DNA from: Flavobacterium sp. SUN052
GTDB taxonomy: Bacteria > Bacteroidota > Bacteroidia > Flavobacteriales > Flavobacteriaceae
Length of the DNA: 64,000 nucleotides
Direction: 5' to 3'
NCBI RefSeq assembly: GCF_028867935.1
Contig: NZ_JAPQNS010000021.1
Coordinates: forward strand, 21,939-85,938
Below, one piece after another: positions 62,952 through 64,000 of the stretch (positions are counted from its first letter, which is position 1; each line of letters begins with the position of its first letter). The notes under the pieces are model-generated. The model had not been told where the DNA came from and searched no databases. It saw only the letters and a list, made by a program, of their open reading frames with translations. The translations under genes and the position numbers were made by a program.

Positions 62952-63841
62952 CTGGTCACGATGGTCATTGGGTAGTAGCCATTATGGCCATTGTATTGCT
63001 TAGTGCTAACCAGCCGAAAAACTCAACGACCAATTACCCAATGGCCAATGACTCTATAACCGCTTACCTACAACGGTTGCCGCCTACCGTTCGGGTCAGC
63101 ATGGCGCTGGAATCGTTGGTCGACAGCAGCGTTCACTTTTACCACAGGGCCGACGAACGGGTACCATCAGCCAGCATCATCAAACTACCCATTATGGTAG
63201 CGGCTATGGCGGCAGCCAACGAAGGGCGTCTGGATCTGGAAGAGATTCATATTTTGACCGATTCCGAAATAGTAGGCGGAGATGGGATTTTGAAGACCTA
63301 CCCCAACCGGAGCCGTCTTAGCTACACGGACCTTATTCGGCTGATGATTTCAATCAGCGATAATACAGCTACGAATATCCTGATCAATGACCTTAGCCAG
63401 GAGGCAATCAACGCCCGAATGCGCGCCATTGGCCTCACCAAAAGCCAGCTGAATCGCGTTATGATGGACACTTTAGCGGCTAAACAAGGGCGCGAAAATC
63501 TCGTAACCGCTCGGGAAATGAACCAGTTACTGACCAAAATCTTCCGGCACGAACTGCTTACTCCCCCGCTGTGCGAGCAAATGCTCAACATGCTCAAACA
63601 GAATGAAGACACGCTGACCATTCCCAAGTTATTGCCTCGCTTGCCTTCCGGAAAATCCATTGCCATAGCGCATAAAACGGGTACGCTTTCCTATGTCCGG
63701 GGTGATGTGGGTATTGTTTATGCCGATCATCCGTTCGTGCTGTCGGTCTTAGTGGAAAACGCAGGGACAAATGCCGCTGGGGAAAAAATAATTGCCGAAC
63801 TAGCATCGCTTGCTTTCCGATTAGTTGGCAGAGCACATTAA
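62948..63841 (+). CDS. Class A beta-lactamase-like serine hydrolase
   Basis: A 297-residue protein starting in the rnhA stop (ATGA), with a signal-type hydrophobic stretch (VVAIMAIVLLSANQ). The SxxK motif is in PSASIIKLPIM, SDN in ISISDNTATN, and KTG in IAHKTGTLS. The omega-loop region (LNRVMMDTLAAKQG) lacks the expected glutamate of the Ambler class A deacylation site, so strong beta-lactam hydrolysis is doubtful; a peptidase or transpeptidase-like role is likely. Translationally coupled to RNase HI. Confidence 0.85.
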   Translation: MTGHDGHWVVAIMAIVLLSANQPKNSTTNYPMANDSITAYLQRLPPTVRVSMALESLVDSSVHFYHRADERVPSASIIKLPIMVAAMAAANEGRLDLEEIHILTDSEIVGGDGILKTYPNRSRLSYTDLIRLMISISDNTATNILINDLSQEAINARMRAIGLTKSQLNRVMMDTLAAKQGRENLVTAREMNQLLTKIFRHELLTPPLCEQMLNMLKQNEDTLTIPKLLPRLPSGKSIAIAHKTGTLSYVRGDVGIVYADHPFVLSVLVENAGTNAAGEKIIAELASLAFRLVGRAH

Positions 63842-64000
63842 TGCGCTACTTACCTTTTTATCTAAATCAATAAATAATGAAGCTGTTTAAACTTTACGAA
63901 AAATCCCCAAAGGAGTGAGAATTTTGAGGTGCGAACTTCAAATAAACACTACAATGGGGATCATGGACAAAGGTATGATTGAGACGTGGATTATACCACA
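63842..64000. other. Window end, 159 bp: intergenic DNA and the first codons of an unrecognised gene
   Basis: From 63954 an open frame reads MGIMDKGMIETWIIP before the window ends; the N-terminus faintly resembles IS5-type transposases. No inverted terminal repeat could be confirmed. Confidence 0.3.
63954..64000 (+). CDS. Partial open frame, possible transposase N-terminus
   Basis: Begins at ATG 63954 (or 63963) and runs off the window; only 15 residues are visible. The WIIP stretch after MDKGMIE recalls the LLPHL start of some IS5-family transposases of Bacteroidota. This is a weak similarity from memory, with no second line of evidence. Confidence 0.25.
   Translation, partial: MGIMDKGMIETWIIP

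Noticed and set aside
1..64000. tRNA, rRNA and riboswitch genes
   Set aside because: No cloverleaf, ribosomal RNA or known riboswitch core was recognised in the intergenic spaces by eye; a covariance-model scan would be decisive.

Overview
The window looks like chromosomal DNA from a member of the Bacteroidota, most likely a Spirosoma-like cytophagalean. The reasons are the moderate G+C, upstream elements of the Bacteroidota type (TTG, about 19-20 nt, TAnnTTTG), the near absence of Shine-Dalgarno sequences, the family content (DUF5916, DUF2911, GSCFA, Uma2, DUF1573, a propeller-type histidine kinase, an MG2/TonB-plug protein, GH130, GH43) and abundant short palindromic intergenic repeats. The genus is inferred from gene content, not from a marker gene. 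No rRNA, tRNA or CRISPR array was recognised.

Layout. 1-5.2 kb: a truncated acyl-CoA ligase coupled to a YfcE-type phosphodiesterase, a cold-shock protein, biotin synthase, a GH130 phosphorylase and two tandem small acidic proteins. 5.2-13.7 kb, all minus strand: a phosphohexomutase, a lipoprotein beta-propeller, a DUF3052-like protein, an enlarged D-Ala-D-Ala ligase-like ATP-grasp enzyme, then an operon of a GMC oxidoreductase, its gluconate-2-dehydrogenase-type small subunit and a secreted sugar isomerase-like protein. 13.8-17.7 kb: small secreted or stress-type proteins (DUF1059, DUF2911, DUF4242, DinB, DsrE) and one probable gene remnant. 17.7-23.6 kb, plus strand: a PAS-LuxR regulator, an alpha/beta hydrolase, and a 1060-residue propeller histidine kinase overlapping its NarL-type response regulator.

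23.6-35.2 kb: a DUF5615/DUF433 toxin-antitoxin pair, NifU and Mrp Fe-S carriers, GSCFA, Uma2, the rpsF-rpsR-rplI operon, a PLP-homeostasis protein with a DUF423 membrane protein, mrdA-rodA for cell elongation, and an SMP-30 lactonase. 35.3-41.6 kb: a DUF5916 outer-membrane protein, a Tyr/Gly-rich secreted protein, a large MG2/TonB-plug protein and an SDR. 41.6-44.5 kb: a coupled P-loop ATPase plus TPR protein, the best candidate for an undescribed signalling or immune-like module. 44.7-57.1 kb: sppA, an oppositely oriented two-gene block flanked by a duplicated terminator (including a secreted TPR protein with a Ppx/GppA-like domain), a membrane AraC regulator, an acyltransferase, an S9 peptidase, a DUF1573 protein and an OmpR-type two-component system. 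57.1-64 kb: a VapBC-like pair, GH43, a secreted propeller, an MFS transporter with an orphan ABC ATPase, RNase HI, a class A beta-lactamase-like protein, and the start of an unrecognised gene at the edge.

A recurrent theme is palindromic repeats: at least five unrelated families sit between genes, and two appear to have been captured in coding sequence (the S9 peptidase linker and the tail of PBP2).
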